Origin: Arenicellales bacterium
GTDB taxonomy: Bacteria; Pseudomonadota; Gammaproteobacteria; Arenicellales; JAJDZL01
Reading direction: 5' to 3'
Length of the DNA: 64,000 bases
Assembly (NCBI GenBank): GCA_958295885.1
Contig: OY282380.1
Location: 1 to 64,000, forward strand
A program made the translations under genes and the position numbers. The notes under the pieces are model-generated. The model did no database searches. It was not told where the DNA came from and saw only the letters and a program-made list of their open reading frames with translations. Positions 19,481 to 29,135 of this stretch are shown here, one piece after another; within the stretch, counting starts at the first letter, position 1, and every line of letters starts with the position of its first letter.

Positions 19481-20550
19481 CTTACGTCCAACAGCAGGTA
19501 CGGCACATGCCGACAGGCGCTCTTGGTATTTCCGTTGATCATGCGCGTCCAATGGCAGAAAATGCTCCTCGCTCACCAGTCCCGACAGCACAACCTGTCG
19601 CCCCACAACACACCGGCCCAATGTGTGGTCGAAATGACTGCTGACGCCTTCCATCTATCTGCCGCGGCGAATTTTCACCTTGTCATCCACCACGAACGCA
19701 CTCATTTCGCTTCAGGCGCGGGCCTCACTACACCTGCAGAGCCATCAACAGATGAAGCTGACGCCAATTGACTGTTTGATGCTTGATCAGACCATATCGA
19801 GTCTTCACAGGTTTGAATGAAATCCTGCATCGATCGGCGACAGAACATACAAATCGAAGATTCCCTCAAAAAGACACGCATCAACAACAAAAAGATCGCC
19901 TGTGCAACATTCCAGCCACTGCGCTTGGTGATGCAGATACGGCACAGCACAGCACTGCGACCATCTCGATGCTCATGATTCAGTCCCTGCACGCTCTTGG
20001 AACTGATGAACAGATCCGAGTCCAACGGCACAAAGCCGTCGTCTGCCGCCAGTCCCAAGGTCACAACCTGCTGTCCGATCACGGTTTTCCCCAAGCTGTG
20101 ATCATAGTGCGCCGAAACGCCTTCCATCTTCCTGCCGCGACGAATTTTAATGGTGTCGTCGATCACAAAGGCCCGAAGCGACGAGCGCTGAAAATCACAG
20201 TGCTGATAGACCACTTGAGCCACTTGGCGGTTCAGGCCGCGCCAGTTGAGATCTTCACGCTTAAAAAATTCATACACCGCATCTTTGCGCGCTTGGAAAA
20301 ACTGCTGCGTCGAATCACGGCAGAACATGCCGATCGAAGAGCCACGCAGCCAACGCCACATCAACAGCAGAAACACCGATTCGCGCGCGCTCAAACCGCT
20401 GCGCTTGGTCATTCCGGCTCGACCCAGGTGTCCGTTCAGGCCCAATGCACTCCACATCTGGGCTAGCAGATTGTCGATGCGCAGCTGTGGGTCCTTTACC
20501 GTCGGTTCAATATTCTTTGGCAGAGTAGATTTGTTGTAAAAATGGTTCAT
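19480..20550 (-). pseudogene. Two overlapping remnants of the same IS4-superfamily transposase
   Basis: The 282-codon minus-strand frame 19702-20550 starts MNHFYNKSTLPKNIEP and runs through ASSIGMFC-type and IRRGRKMEGVSAHYDHSLGK segments to LDSDLFISSKSVQGLNHEHRDG. It then passes into a second, more decayed copy of its own N-terminal region: ITKRSGWNVAQAIFLLLM against MTKRSGLSARESVFLLLM, and SSICMFCRRSMQDFIQT against SSIGMFCRDSTQQFFQA. The older copy can be followed to about 19500, where the nucleotide sequence again matches the KMEGVSAHYDHS part. A young truncated copy thus abuts an older one. Family assignment beyond DDE/IS4-like is uncertain. Confidence 0.7.
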
Positions 20551-20683
20551 GCTTTAGCCTCGTTTGGTTTGTTGATAGTTTGAGAAAGACAATATTAGAC
20601 ACCATTCGGGGCTAAATAATTTCATTAAATCAATTATTTAGATTTTAGATTCCGGTCATTTTTCAATCCAGAAACTTGAATTT

Positions 20684-20790
20684 GTAAAATGAGTCATCAA
20701 ATGTGCGATTTCAAGAGACTCAGACCGTGTTTTTTTATTCGATCAACTCCAAATTATCGTGAAAACCTCTACAGCGCCACTGCCTCTTTG
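20684..20790 (+). repeat. Dispersed repeat, copy A (about 105 bp)
   Basis: Starting GTAAAATGAGTCATCAAAT and including CTCAGACCGTGTTTTTT and GTGAAAACCTCTACAGCGC, it matches 46034-46140 at roughly 80-85 percent by eye. Both copies lie next to transposase remnants. Confidence 0.75.
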
Positions 20791-21109
20791 TTGAGATTGG
20801 CGCCGAAACACTGTGCTCCTGTCTATAATTGCTCCAGAGATTTCCAATTCATTAGAAGTACTATTAATCAGATTGGAGTCCCTCAGACTGGAATCCACGA
20901 ACACTTCAACTTGGAAATTTAAACAAATTTCCGACTCTGTGTTGTCTGAATCAGGTGCAATTGACAAGGGGATATGTGCGAGTCAACCAACATGAATTGA
21001 AGAGTTGTGCTCATCAAAGTTTGTTGCGATGCGCTTTACGGACATCGCTTTGTAGTCAAACACTACCAAGCACATAATTCGGCATGGATTGCCTTTCGAG
21101 CATGTAGCC

Positions 21110-21961
21110 ATGAAATTACGCAATGACCTCCGTTTGACCACAGTTTTAGGCACTGGTGTTTTTCTAATCTGTGTCTTGATTCTCCCTTTGTTCCAAGATA
21201 ACTATTCTGTAATACTCACGATTCTCATATTTGGATCGTTGATTTCCGTAGTCATCATCTTGTCGCCAACATTGAGAAAGATGTCTGCAAAGATGAACAT
21301 TTCTCCGGTCGACGGATTTACAGTGGAATGGGACGCCGTTAGTCGACAACCCATTCGAACGATCTTGCCGAAGCACCCCACCAATTCGACTCGGAATCTC
21401 GAAGCGCTCAGGTTAACAAACGAGGGTAGGGAACTAGTCTCTAAGAAAACGTCGAATCATAGAGTTGATTTGACTCCAGCACTTAAGAAGTTTCAAGAAG
21501 CAGCGCGTCTTGATGAAACCTACTGGGAACCCCGAATAAACATCGCTCAGATTCTGCTTTTGACTGGAAAGTTGAAAGACGCTTACGCTGAATCAGAGGC
21601 GATCAGAGTTGCATTTCGGCATGTACCATTAGCCTATGCTAAAGCTGGACTAATTGCTGCACGTGTCATTGAGCAGACGGTTTTCAAGGAAGATTCTGAA
21701 ACCAAACGTCAGAATCGGTTTGCTCAAATAATAGGTATACTGGAGGACAATCTTGCACATTGTCCTGGACACTTAACAACGATGACATCACTTGGCCGCG
21801 CGAAATTGCTTGCTGGCGCAAATGTCGACGAGATGCGGGAATTTCTCGACAACGCACATCAGAACCCCGAGTTTGCGAAAGAGTTCAAAAAGGCACTAAT
21901 TTCGGATAATCTTTTACAGAAATTCAATTCCCAGTTCCCCGGACATTATGAGGACGAATAA
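21110..21961 (+). CDS. Membrane protein with TPR-like helical domain
   Basis: Start chosen at ATG 21110 (MKLRNDLRLTTVLG); an upstream TTG adds seven poor codons. 283 residues. Two closely spaced membrane segments (about 10-28 and 33-52) are followed by a cytoplasmic or periplasmic helical region with TPR-like pairs (LKKFQEAARLDETYWEPRIN, LAYAKAGLIAARVIEQ, LEDNLAHCPGHLTTMTSLG). It probably serves as a protein-interaction module. It is intact and isolated between IS remnants, and I do not recognise the family. Confidence 0.65.
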   Translation: MKLRNDLRLTTVLGTGVFLICVLILPLFQDNYSVILTILIFGSLISVVIILSPTLRKMSAKMNISPVDGFTVEWDAVSRQPIRTILPKHPTNSTRNLEALRLTNEGRELVSKKTSNHRVDLTPALKKFQEAARLDETYWEPRINIAQILLLTGKLKDAYAESEAIRVAFRHVPLAYAKAGLIAARVIEQTVFKEDSETKRQNRFAQIIGILEDNLAHCPGHLTTMTSLGRAKLLAGANVDEMREFLDNAHQNPEFAKEFKKALISDNLLQKFNSQFPGHYEDE

Positions 21962-22087
21962 TGGGTGGATAGAGCAGTGTTGTAGTTTTAGAGCCTGTCA
22001 AATCTATTTTTTGCACCCACACTTCGGAATATATAATCAATCATGAAATGGCGATGAATTTCTTTTTTATAGTCAGGAGGCACTAAT

Positions 22088-22342
22088 ATGAAACACTCCA
22101 ACAAATACTTGGTTTTACCTCTCTGCTCGACGACTCTAGCATTTGCACTTTGGGCTACTCCTACTCTACCGGACAATACCAACGCCTCGGAGTTCATGAG
22201 AACAAACCAAGAAAGAGTATTTGAGGTTTCTGCCAACCAATATGGTTCTATGGCAGTTTCAGCGTTTAAATCAGCCGAGGTGAATCAAGTGACCTTGCAA
22301 AGGAAGTATTTCATCGGTGCTGTAGACACAGAATGGGCCTGA
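22088..22342 (+). CDS. Small exported protein
   Basis: ATG 22088 is preceded by AGGAGG at good spacing, a strong site. The 84-residue product has a signal-peptide-like N-terminus (MKHSNKYLVLPLCSTTLAFA) followed by a short mature part with EFMRTNQERVFEVSANQYG and ending TEWA. It is expressed-looking but unlike any family I recognise. It may be 3'-truncated, since no domain is complete. Confidence 0.5.
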   Translation: MKHSNKYLVLPLCSTTLAFALWATPTLPDNTNASEFMRTNQERVFEVSANQYGSMAVSAFKSAEVNQVTLQRKYFIGAVDTEWA

Positions 22343-22639
22343 TTTTGGTGTTGTAAACACTCCCCCGCAAGAGCGCAGAGCGCGCCAACGTTAGAGTGGC
22401 GCATGCAATGCCGGTTCTTGAATCTCCCACCCCCGCTTTCAGATAACGACTCGCATCTGGCAGCGACTTGAATTGGCTGTCGCCTCAAAATCTGCAAGTT
22501 TGTCTTGCAGTTTCAAACATACATCTTGCGCAGTGTCCGCCGCCAACTCGCTTTCGCCGAACAGCACGCAGGCACTGACTCGATAAATACGATCATAGCC
22601 CAAGTTCCGCACTTTTGCCGCTCAATCAACCATATCAAA
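22343..22639. other. No intact gene; possible coding remnant on the minus strand
   Basis: At 22450-22620 the minus strand reads YDRIYRVSACVLFGESELAA and continues for about 30 residues before a stop. It looks protein-like, but I cannot identify it, and it has no start. Confidence 0.25.
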
Positions 22640-22710
22640 AATATTTGTTAGAAGATATTTTTAATAAATCATTATTTGTAGTATTTATATTCTAATATCT
22701 TACAAATATT
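22640..22710. repeat. AT-rich imperfect inverted repeat
   Basis: AATATTTGTTAGAAGATATT (22640-22659) and AATATCTTACAAATATT (22694-22710) are complementary except for a 3-nt bulge. The surrounding 120 bp are almost pure A+T. Confidence 0.6.
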
Positions 22711-22754
22711 ATTGTTTATTAGTAATATCTTTTCTTTTATAACTCTAGTAACTT

Positions 22755-23036
22755 AATGTTGTTACATGTACAGTGATACAGCACTCCAAACAGCCACTAC
22801 AATCCTCTATAATTACCCCATTGACAATACTCTTTAAGATCATGTTCATCAAACCCGTAGTTTCCTACACCAACAAAAAACAATACCCAGATGCGCCTAC
22901 CTACTGGTCAGGCGTTGAATATGAAGGCGGAATTGCAACGAAAACGCTGGTAAACGAAGCTAAAGAAAATGGCGCGAAATGTTGTTACATGTACAATTCA
23001 GTCATTTTCAAAAATAACATGATATCAATGCTTTAG
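22755..23036 (+). other. Short orphan frame between 18-bp direct repeats
   Basis: AATGTTGTTACATGTACA occurs at 22755-22772 and again at 22978-22995. Between and across them runs a frame whose best start is ATG 22841 (MFIKPVVSYTNKKQYPDAPT), reading to 23036. It lacks a clear ribosome site and matches nothing I know; it may be a gene fragment. Confidence 0.3.
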
Positions 23037-23040
23037 GAGA

Positions 23041-23339
23041 ATTGTTTTTTGAGTAGTGCGGAACTAGGGATAGTGGCGTTTAAGCAATTCAGCAAACGTT
23101 TCCAAATGGCCCGCGGCAGCTTGAAATGCCAGTGAATTGTCAGAGTTGTCATCCATACGTATGCGAAGTTAACCTTTTGACGACAGTTTTCTGTGAATTT
23201 ACTGTGTGACGGACGACGACACACAAATCCTGTGGTTCATCGTTGAATTGAGGTCGAATGCAGTAGCCGAATCAAATTTTCACCGTTGCGTCTAAACTGA
23301 TCGTGGTTAACCCTAGTTCCGCACTAATCAAAAAACAAT
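23041..23339 (-). mobile_element. 299-bp MITE-like element with 29-bp inverted repeats
   Basis: The ends ATTGTTTTTTGAGTAGTGCG... (23041-23069) and the complement of 23311-23339 agree at 28 of 29 positions. The inside retains a minus-strand piece, RPSHSKFTENCRQKVNFAYV and MTTLTIHWHFKLPRA, which looks like the C-terminus of a transposase. It is therefore probably an internally deleted IS that kept both ends. Confidence 0.65.
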
Positions 23340-23457
23340 GACCGAGTGTAAGTGGGGCAAAACTGGGGTTGGTCTACTTTCCTTAGGACAGCGACGACAT
23401 CTGTTTTGGTGTTTGAACTGGCAGAGATTTTGCTTGAAGCGGCGCGGTTGTCGGGCG

Positions 23458-24290
23458 TCAGGTTGGAGCGGTCGATTTTTCGAGTTGGCTGACGAGTGTG
23501 GGCAAGTATGGCACATAGGGTGCGTCTGGCACTTTGAACCGATTTGTTAGAAGATGCCAGAAACTCAGTTGCTGTTTGTGGCAGGTTTTCAAAATTCCAA
23601 GCCCGGCATCGCGCGCGTCGCGTCCCTTGTCGCTACGGGTTCCAGACGATATTTTGCGGCGCATGACGTGTGTTCGCACATCATTTTCCCCTAAGTTGTT
23701 GTGCAGCGGCGTGTACGGGTGATCCAGCACTCGCAGCAGATCAGGCTTATTGGCGCGCTGGCGTTCGAGCAGCAGATTGAGTGATAACCGGTTTTGTCAT
23801 TGAATATCTGATCGAATTGTTCGTTCAGTGACTCACGCAGTTTGGCATCGGGGTTGAGGCGATACTCACCGAGCTGGCGATACAAATCCCAAATTTCGCT
23901 TTGCTTGGCGTCGGTGGCTTGGCGGTTGTCGTCGCCGGGGCTCGGCAGTTTTTTCAAGTGTCGTTCCGCATGCACCCAGCACCGCGCATGGTTGCCGAGC
24001 CGGAACTGTTTGGCATCGTCGCTTAAGATGACGGTTTCGGTGAATTTTCCATCTTCAAGCAGTGCGCCCCACAGCGCGCCTTCGGTGATGATCGGCACCG
24101 GTGCTGGATTCACTTTGCGCTGCAGGATGCCCAACTCGTCCAACGCCGAATGCAAGCTTTGCTCACAGTCGAAACGCGCGGTTGGATGATTTTGCAGCAG
24201 TTCGATGGTTGCTTTGGGCAATTTGCGTTTGCGCATGTAGTCGATCGCCGCCGAGTTGATCAGATATTGGGGGTTTTCGCCGCTCAACAA
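23458..24290 (-). pseudogene. IS66-like transposase remnant
   Basis: Two minus-strand frames are pieces of one transposase. 23691-24290 includes ITEGALWGALLEDGKFTETV and ILSDDAKQFRLGNHARCWVH, a DDE-type core with catalytic Asp and the HARCWVHAER motif. 23458-23730 carries LHNNLGENDVRTHVMRRK, the IS66-type third acidic motif, followed by SGTRSDKGRDARD. The 5' part, upstream of MLSGENPQYLI, is absent, and a frameshift separates the two pieces near 23740. Confidence 0.7.
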
Positions 24291-24299
24291 CTGCAGGAA

Positions 24300-24720
24300 G
24301 TTAAGGCGAGATTTGCGCTCGCGTGTGGCAAAATAAGTAAACTGATCATTGCCGATGACGCTACAGTAGCAGTTGAGGCTGTGAAAGTATTAATAGACAG
24401 CAAATCTACGAATGGATGAAAACGGACGCAATTGTGAGTGACAACATCTGGAATCGTTGAAATGAGCTGCGCAGCTGTGAAAATGGGCTGTTGTCAGCTG
24501 AGCAGCCTGAAAAAGTTTGAAGGCGGCAAGCTCAGTCGCATGCTGAGTGATGGCGGGAATATGCTTATTTCTGCAAGCAGACAGGCGGAAACGGTGGTTG
24601 CATGCAGGCTGGCTGAGCGGGCGCAGGCGAGTCGACTGAAAAAGTCCATCGAGGTCGAATTCAATGATCTTTGAGCAGTGAAATATGCCATAATTAGTTT
24701 CACTAAATCAATAAGATATC
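24300..24720. other. No gene seen
   Basis: Between the IS66-like and IS1182 remnants, short frames on both strands have no recognisable content. Confidence 0.35.
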
Positions 24721-24731
24721 AAATACATTCA

Positions 24732-26191
24732 ATGAATCAAAGACGTTATAAACCCATGCTCAGCCGCGACCAGCCGGCGTGGCTGCCGGCGTGTTTGGAC
24801 GACTATGTAAATGAACATAATCCAGTGCGTGTGATCGACGCCTGGGTGGAATCCTTGCAACTGCAGGAGCTCGGCTTCAAACAGAGCCAAGTCAGCAGCG
24901 GTGTTGGACAGCCGGCTTACCATCCGAAAATGCTGCTGAAGTTATACGTGTATGGCTATCAGCATCGAATTCGCAGTTCGCGCAGGTTGGAAGCGGCGCT
25001 GTGGCGCAATCTGGAGTTGATCTGGCTGTGTCAGAAGGCGACTCCGTGTTACAAGACGATTGCCGATTTCAGAAAAGACAACGTTGAGGCGTTGAAAGCG
25101 GCGCAGCGTGAGTTTGTCAGCCTGTGCCAGGGGTTGAAATTGTTTGGCGGACAGCTGGTGGCGATTGACGGCACCTATTTGAAAGCCGATGCCAATGCCA
25201 GCACCATCCATACCGACAGGCAGCTGCAGCGTCAGCTGGAGCAGATGCAGGCGCGCATTGAGGAATATTATCGGCAGTTGGACGAATTCGATGCCGACGA
25301 AGCTGAAGCCGAAGAGTTGGCGGAAGTGTCTGAATTGAAAGCCAAAATGGAGTATTGGCTTGAGCGTCAGAAAGAACAAAAGGAATTGCAGGCGAAGCTC
25401 GAAGCCAGTGGTGACAGTCAGATCAGCGAGGTGGATCCGGATGCGCGTCTGCTGAAAAAAACGGGAAGACGACACCCGGCTACAACGTACAGATTGTCGT
25501 TGATGAAAAACACAAATTAATCGTGGCAGAACAGGTCACTCAGGACGGAAACGACAAGCAGCAGTTGGAGCCGATGATGACCGACGCCGCCGAGACGCTG
25601 TGCAATGACGAGCTCAAAGGTCTGGCCGATAGCGGGTATCACAGCGCGGAACAGTTGGATGCCTGCAAGCAGAAGGGAATTGAAGTGACCGTGGCCGAGC
25701 CTCAGCATGCGAGTCGTAAAGGACGCGGCGGACGCTTTGGTCGAGACGATTTCAACTATGATGCCCAGGCCGATGTCTATGTCTGTCCGGCCGACGAAAC
25801 ACTAAAGCGCGGTGGAACCATCCGCAATAAAAACAAATAGTATGTGATCTATCGCGCCAGTACGGCACAGTGTCAGGCCTGCCCTCTGAGTGAGCAGTGT
25901 CTGTCGCCGAAGGCTCGCTGTCGAACGATCCATCGCTCGATCCATGAAGCTTCAGTAGAACGCAATCGACAGCGCCTCAAGGAGCATCCTGCTCAGGCCC
26001 GCGAACGCGGTTCAATCGTGGAACATCCCTTCGGCACCTTCAAGCACAACTGGCAGATGCGTCATTTCATGATGCGAACCCTGCCCAAATGTCAGGGTGA
26101 ATTTTCGCTGATGGCTCTGAGTTACAACTTCAAAAGGGCACTCAATCTAGTGGGATTCGAAGCTCTGATGTCGTATTGCGCCCAAAATTAG
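24732..26191 (+). pseudogene. IS1182-family transposase, one frameshift and one stop
   Basis: Starts MNQRRYKPMLSRDQPAWLPA with the family hallmark QPAYHPKMLLKLYVYGYQHR, then LVAIDGTYLKADAN with the first catalytic Asp. The frame shifts in an A run near 25457 (LLKKTGRR where LLKKNGKTTPGYNVQ continues in the next frame). It then reads GLADSGYHSAEQL and meets TAG at 25838-25840 before YVIYRASTAQCQACPLSEQC and VEHPFGTFKHNWQ. The total of about 486 codons is full length, so only point lesions inactivate it. Confidence 0.9.
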
Positions 26192-26410
26192 GAAATAAGG
26201 GTGAAATGCGGTTGAAACATAAAAAAAAACGGTGATTTGAGGAGCAATTGAGGCTTTTTAGTCCCAATGTTGGCTGCTTGATTCAGAAATTGAGGATCAG
26301 ACGAGCAGGATTTAGTGATTGCCACTTCAAATTCATCAATTTGATCAGACTCGCCAGAGTCGGTTCGATAAGGAATCAATAAATACACAGCCTCCAAGGC
26401 AATCCATCAG
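26192..26410. other. Spacer without a gene
   Basis: A short AT-rich spacer, probably containing the right end of the IS1182 remnant. No inverted repeat was confirmed. Confidence 0.3.
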
Positions 26411-26749
26411 TCATTTGCAATCTCGTAACCACTTGAACACAGCATTGATTGGTCCAGTTGGTGTTTGAATACAATGAGTACTGCCGTTGCTAAAATCTAC
26501 AGGTAGACTAACCTTAATTTGCTGTGTTACGGGTTCTCTACCAACAATCACACCGGTAACAAGACTCGTGCCGGCAGGTGCTCTTAATAAAACTGTAAAA
26601 TCAACGGTTCCGTCGCCAGAGTTTACATATGAACCGTCTATCAACCCCCCAACGACATCTGCTCCACAGATAAAACCGTCTTTTAAAACCAATAAGGAGT
26701 AACCGGAACCTGCAGTTCCAGAATAGTACATCGCATAAATTCCATTCAT
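26411..26749 (-). CDS. GrlR-family regulatory protein
   Basis: 112 residues starting MNGIYAMYYSGTAGSGYSLL, with VLKDGFICGADVVGGLIDGSY. This is the beta-strand pattern of the GrlR fold, named after a negative regulator of type III secretion in enteropathogenic E. coli, but it is widespread in bacteria without such systems. The length matches the family. AAGG lies about 9 bases before the ATG. No secretion genes are nearby, so its target here is unknown. It is one of the few intact genes in a stretch of IS remnants. Confidence 0.65.
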   Translation of the reverse strand: MNGIYAMYYSGTAGSGYSLLVLKDGFICGADVVGGLIDGSYVNSGDGTVDFTVLLRAPAGTSLVTGVIVGREPVTQQIKVSLPVDFSNGSTHCIQTPTGPINAVFKWLRDCK

Positions 26750-27039
26750 TAAATTACCTTATCAAACACTGATTTAGAGCATCACGAATATAGTTTTGGT
26801 TCATTATCTATGGCCATACACAACAAGTTAACGCTTTGTGCGGGTCCACTACCTTAATCTACCCCAAGCAGTCCAAATCACTTCGAGCTAAAAAATTCAG
26901 ATAGTTGTGCATATCGCACAACTAATAACGCTTCAGGAAATGATAGAGAAAATCCAGTAGCTATTACCATCCTTGAATCCAAAGGCGATTATTCCAATCG
27001 CACGGAAGAATAAAGCTAGCGATTTTATAGAGTTAGTAG
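26750..27039. other. No gene seen
   Basis: The upstream region of the GrlR-like gene. Its promoter should lie here, but no confident boxes were found. Confidence 0.3.
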
Positions 27040-28006
27040 TGTATGAACGAAACTGGAGCAAAACACCACAGAAAAGAGCAAATATACCAATGAGATAGGG
27101 GTGTGCGTTCCGCTGCTCGAATCAATACCCGATCTGAAAGGCAAGGTGATTACCGCGGATGCGATGCTGACGCAGCGCAAGATCGCGCAGCAGGTGCTGG
27201 ACCAATCGGCCGACTACATGTTCATCCTCAAAGACAACCAGAAAAATCTCAACGAGGCAGTGAGTTATTATTTCACGCAACTGCAGCGCATAAAGCCGCA
27301 GGCTGAACCGGACTTTCGCACCCTTACCGGTGATGAGACCGACACCAGGCGAAAGGCGCCGAAGATTCAGCACGACCGTTGCGAGCTGCGCGAGATCTGG
27401 GCAAGCAGTGAGCTGACGCACGATCTGAACGCCGAATTCGATTTTCCGGGCATTGCGCAGATGTTCCGCATCCGCCGCACCGTGAAGCATTACCGCAAGC
27501 GTAAAAAGTACAAACAAACCGTTGATGAGTGCGTTGGCATCACCTCGCTGAGCGCCGATCAGGCCGATGCTCAGACCTTGCTGGGTTACAACCGCGGACA
27601 CTGGTCGATCGAAACCGTGCATCGCATCCTGGATGACGCCAACAATTGGAACGAGGATCACTGCCGCATCCGCAGCCGGCACGGGCCCGAGAACGTCAGC
27701 GCACTTCGTCGCTTTGCGATCGCAGTGATCAGACGATACCGAAAACTGGTCGCGTCGACGATGCGCGAATTGCACGGCAACGCACGTCTGCTGCTTGATT
27801 ATCTGCGTCTGACCAAGAACACCCGACGACGCGGCGCAGCCGTTTTACAATGAGTTGAAACGGCGCACAGCCGACGCGCCGTCTGCCATCGCAGCCATCA
27901 CTCCTCCGGCCGGCATCACAGTCGCCGTAACAGGCAGACTGTGTCCGAATCCAAACTATCGCCGGAAAACTCGCTCAGCAACCGATTGAAACCTGCCCTG
28001 ATTAGC
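27040..28006 (+). pseudogene. ISAs1-family transposase fragment (5' truncated)
   Basis: The open frame 27101-27853 reads VPLLESIPDLKGKVITADAM, ADYMFILKDNQKNLNE, YNRGHWSIETVHRILDDANN (YREK-like region with the last acidic residue) and RHGPENVSALRRFAIAVIRR, the ISAs1/H-repeat C-terminal two thirds. The 5' third is missing. The sequence from 27040 and the tail to GAAACCTGCCCTGATT (about 28006) match the copy at 52897-53736. Confidence 0.85.
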
Positions 28007-28007
28007 C

Positions 28008-28214
28008 TTACCCCGATTTGGTAGAGACGTTAGTATTTGAGAGTTTGCTTCCGCCCAATTGGGCGGAAGCAAACTCCGACTGCGTTTTTTTCAGTTGCGC
28101 TTGATAGTCGATCGGACTCATGTATCCCAGACTCGAATGCAGCCTTCGGGTGTTATACCACGATTCAATATAACGAATCACCTGACGTCTGAGCACCTTG
28201 GCCGACTTCAACAT
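28008..28214 (-). pseudogene. IS3-family OrfB C-terminal fragment
   Basis: The frame reads VIRYIESWYNTRRLHSSLGY and MSPIDYQAQL, the C-terminal end of an IS3-family integrase-like OrfB (WYN-RRLHS-LGY-sP). Upstream of 28214 the homology ends abruptly. The last 25 codons run through a perfect palindrome. Confidence 0.85.
28041..28076. repeat. Perfect 36-bp palindrome
   Basis: GAGTTTGCTTCCGCCCAA is followed immediately by its exact reverse complement, with no loop bases. It lies in the tail of the IS3 OrfB fragment. No T run follows on either strand, so it is not a standard terminator. Confidence 0.9.
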
Positions 28215-28234
28215 TTTGGTGATTGCAGCATTGA

Positions 28235-28726
28235 ATTGGAAAAAATCAATTCCTGAATAAAGACGATTTAAAACGAATTAAAGTTCGAGAGGTTCCGGTC
28301 ACTGTTAAACAAATAGAAAATGTATATGAAGACTATGATGTCATGATCCCAGTCTGTGACTATGATTGATCAAGCGGTTTGACTGTCACAAACGACGGAT
28401 GTTCGGCAACCTTCTTAGCAAAGGAAATCGTTTTGGAATTGGAATTGATCGGACAGCCACAGAGTTTCGATATGTATGCAGTGGACGGAAAGCGAGCAAC
28501 AATCAACATTTCTGACCATGACGAAGATCTAGGAAATAATGAATCAATGTTTTTTGTTAAGGAAGACTTGCTTAAGTCCTACCTTGAAAACAACGAATTG
28601 ACTCTGATTTGGGCAATGTGGGGAGTGAGAGAATACTCATCTAACCTGAGGCTGATCACATTTCATTCCGACAATTCTAGTCAACACTATGCGGAATTTA
28701 GTACTATTGAGCACTACAGCGAGTAG
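28235..28726 (+). pseudogene. C-terminal fragment of an unknown protein
   Basis: A frame without a start enters from the IS3 remnant and reads KRIKVREVPVTVKQIENVYE and DYDVMIPVCDYD. It meets TGA at 28367-28369, probably a former Trp codon, and continues SSGLTVTNDGCSATFLAKEI through LTLIWAMWGVREYSS to a stop at 28726. About 163 codons survive. It is protein-like and acidic, but I do not recognise the family. The IS3 insertion or a deletion removed the 5' part. Confidence 0.5.
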
Positions 28727-29130
28727 GGTAAATTCCATTTTCGAATTTACAATATGTTCATCCAGATCAATTGAATGTAAAAAACGCAAATTCATTGACG
28801 AATCGATAGCTTTATCTAGGACAGTTGCTTTACCCGGTTTCAGCACTCGACAAATACCCAACAAAGTTTAGTGACTGAGAATAAAACGGATACGTACAGT
28901 GACTGTAAGGATTTCGTTGCAGATTGCAGAAGTCTGCAGTACATGGGAGGCTGGTTGAATGCCTATTTCCGTCATTTTGGCGCGAACGATTGATCCCTCC
29001 ATCTGAATCGATAGAAGCGGAGTCAAGCCGGCGGCGGGAACCCAAGCAATGGCATTTACTTAGTGATAAATACGTGTTGACTTAATAGTACGCACCTCGC
29101 GGACGACTGTTTTCATTGAAATATGTTACT
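28727..29130. other. No gene seen
   Basis: Non-coding stretch between the unknown fragment and the DUF4338-transposase gene. Confidence 0.35.
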
Positions 29131-29135
29131 TTATG

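Noticed and set aside
23338..23730. Plus-strand frames over the IS66-like remnant
   Set aside because: Antisense to transposase motifs such as LHNNLGENDVRTHV.
24462..24674. Possible small gene starting MSCAAVKMGCC
   Set aside because: No ribosome site, no family, biased composition and position between two IS remnants.
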